DNA of 64,000 nucleotides, from positions 3,534,001 through 3,598,000 of the forward strand of contig NZ_CP013854.1 in NCBI RefSeq assembly GCF_001698125.1, in the 5' to 3' direction. Source of the DNA: Pseudonocardia sp. HH130630-07. GTDB lineage: Bacteria > Actinomycetota > Actinomycetes > Mycobacteriales > Pseudonocardiaceae. This document shows, in pieces, positions 63,955 through 64,000 of the stretch; the stretch's first letter is position 1, and each line of letters begins with the position of its first letter. The notes under the pieces are model-generated. The model made no database searches. It was not told where the DNA came from and saw nothing but the letters and a program-made list of their open reading frames with translations. The translations under genes were made by a program, and so were the position numbers.

Positions 63955-64000
63955 GTGAGCGAGACAGCTGGTCGTCGGCCCGGAAACCGCCCGGGGCCCA
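63955..64000 (+). CDS. Start of a regulator gene, probably TetR family (cut by window edge)
   Basis: Fifteen codons (MSETAGRRPGNRPGP) begin at a GTG seven bases after TAGGCT (63942-63947), a leaderless layout. The basic, Gly/Arg/Pro-rich opening is typical of TetR repressors just before their helix-turn-helix. Divergent placement next to an MFS exporter fits a TetR repressor of that exporter. Confidence 0.5.
   Translation, partial: MSETAGRRPGNRPGP

Overview
The window comes from a very GC-rich actinomycete. The main signs are GTG starts, long chains of genes joined by 4-base ATGA or GTGA overlaps, leaderless starts behind TANNNT boxes, a resuscitation-promoting-factor domain and DtxR/IdeR-type iron boxes. 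Gene content resembles Pseudonocardia or a related Pseudonocardiaceae genus; that placement is inference, not a search result. No rRNA, tRNA, CRISPR array, integrase or replication origin was seen.

Left part (1-19.9 kb). A truncated P-loop protein (-) diverges from a LuxR-type ATPase regulator (+). A secreted endo-H-like GH18 gene follows, broken by two frameshifts, then a small secreted protein. From 19.5 down to 5.0 kb runs a minus-strand operon for a type IV secretion/conjugation-like envelope machine. It holds a VirB4-type ATPase, a PrgI/SCO6880-like protein, a VirB6/TrbL-like membrane protein, small membrane proteins and two MinD/ParA-like proteins. It also holds three wall- or glycan-cleaving enzymes: NlpC/P60 with a muramidase-like domain, an Rpf-type protein, and an unexpected GH16 glucanase-like protein.

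Middle part (19.9-32.5 kb). A five-gene overlapping minus-strand operon encodes a sugar-binding lipoprotein, two permeases, a cytoplasmic type I sulfatase and a GH2 glycosidase. Together these suggest import and internal breakdown of a sulfated glycoside. Two copies of a near-palindrome lie just upstream. Next come a 23S rRNA methyltransferase of the RlmA/TlrB type behind a probable leader peptide and two hairpins, and a MarR regulator. Two IS5-family elements follow. Each interrupts a gene whose reading frame is restored exactly when the element and one target duplication are removed: a 147-codon gene of unknown function, and a SARP-type regulator.

Right part (32.5-64 kb). This is an iron-regulated siderophore locus. 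Two ABC half-transporters and a lipoprotein for import come first, then a methyltransferase, then an NRPS line: ArCP-Cy-A-PCP; free C; C-E*-C-A-PCP-TE; C-A-PCP-E*, where E* is epimerization-like but lacks the catalytic histidines. An aryl-acid AMP ligase with salicylate-type pocket residues lies opposite. A coupled tail operon follows: a hydrolase with an in-frame TGA, a type II thioesterase, a stand-alone adenylation enzyme, a carrier protein, two acyl-CoA-dehydrogenase-like flavoproteins and an Orn/Lys/Arg-decarboxylase-fold PLP enzyme. An MFS exporter and the start of a probable TetR gene end the window. Iron boxes precede the import operon, the NRPS operon, the ligase/tail divergent pair and, more weakly, the exporter. 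The tail operon probably builds an unusual amino-acid-derived unit and is the best candidate for new chemistry here.
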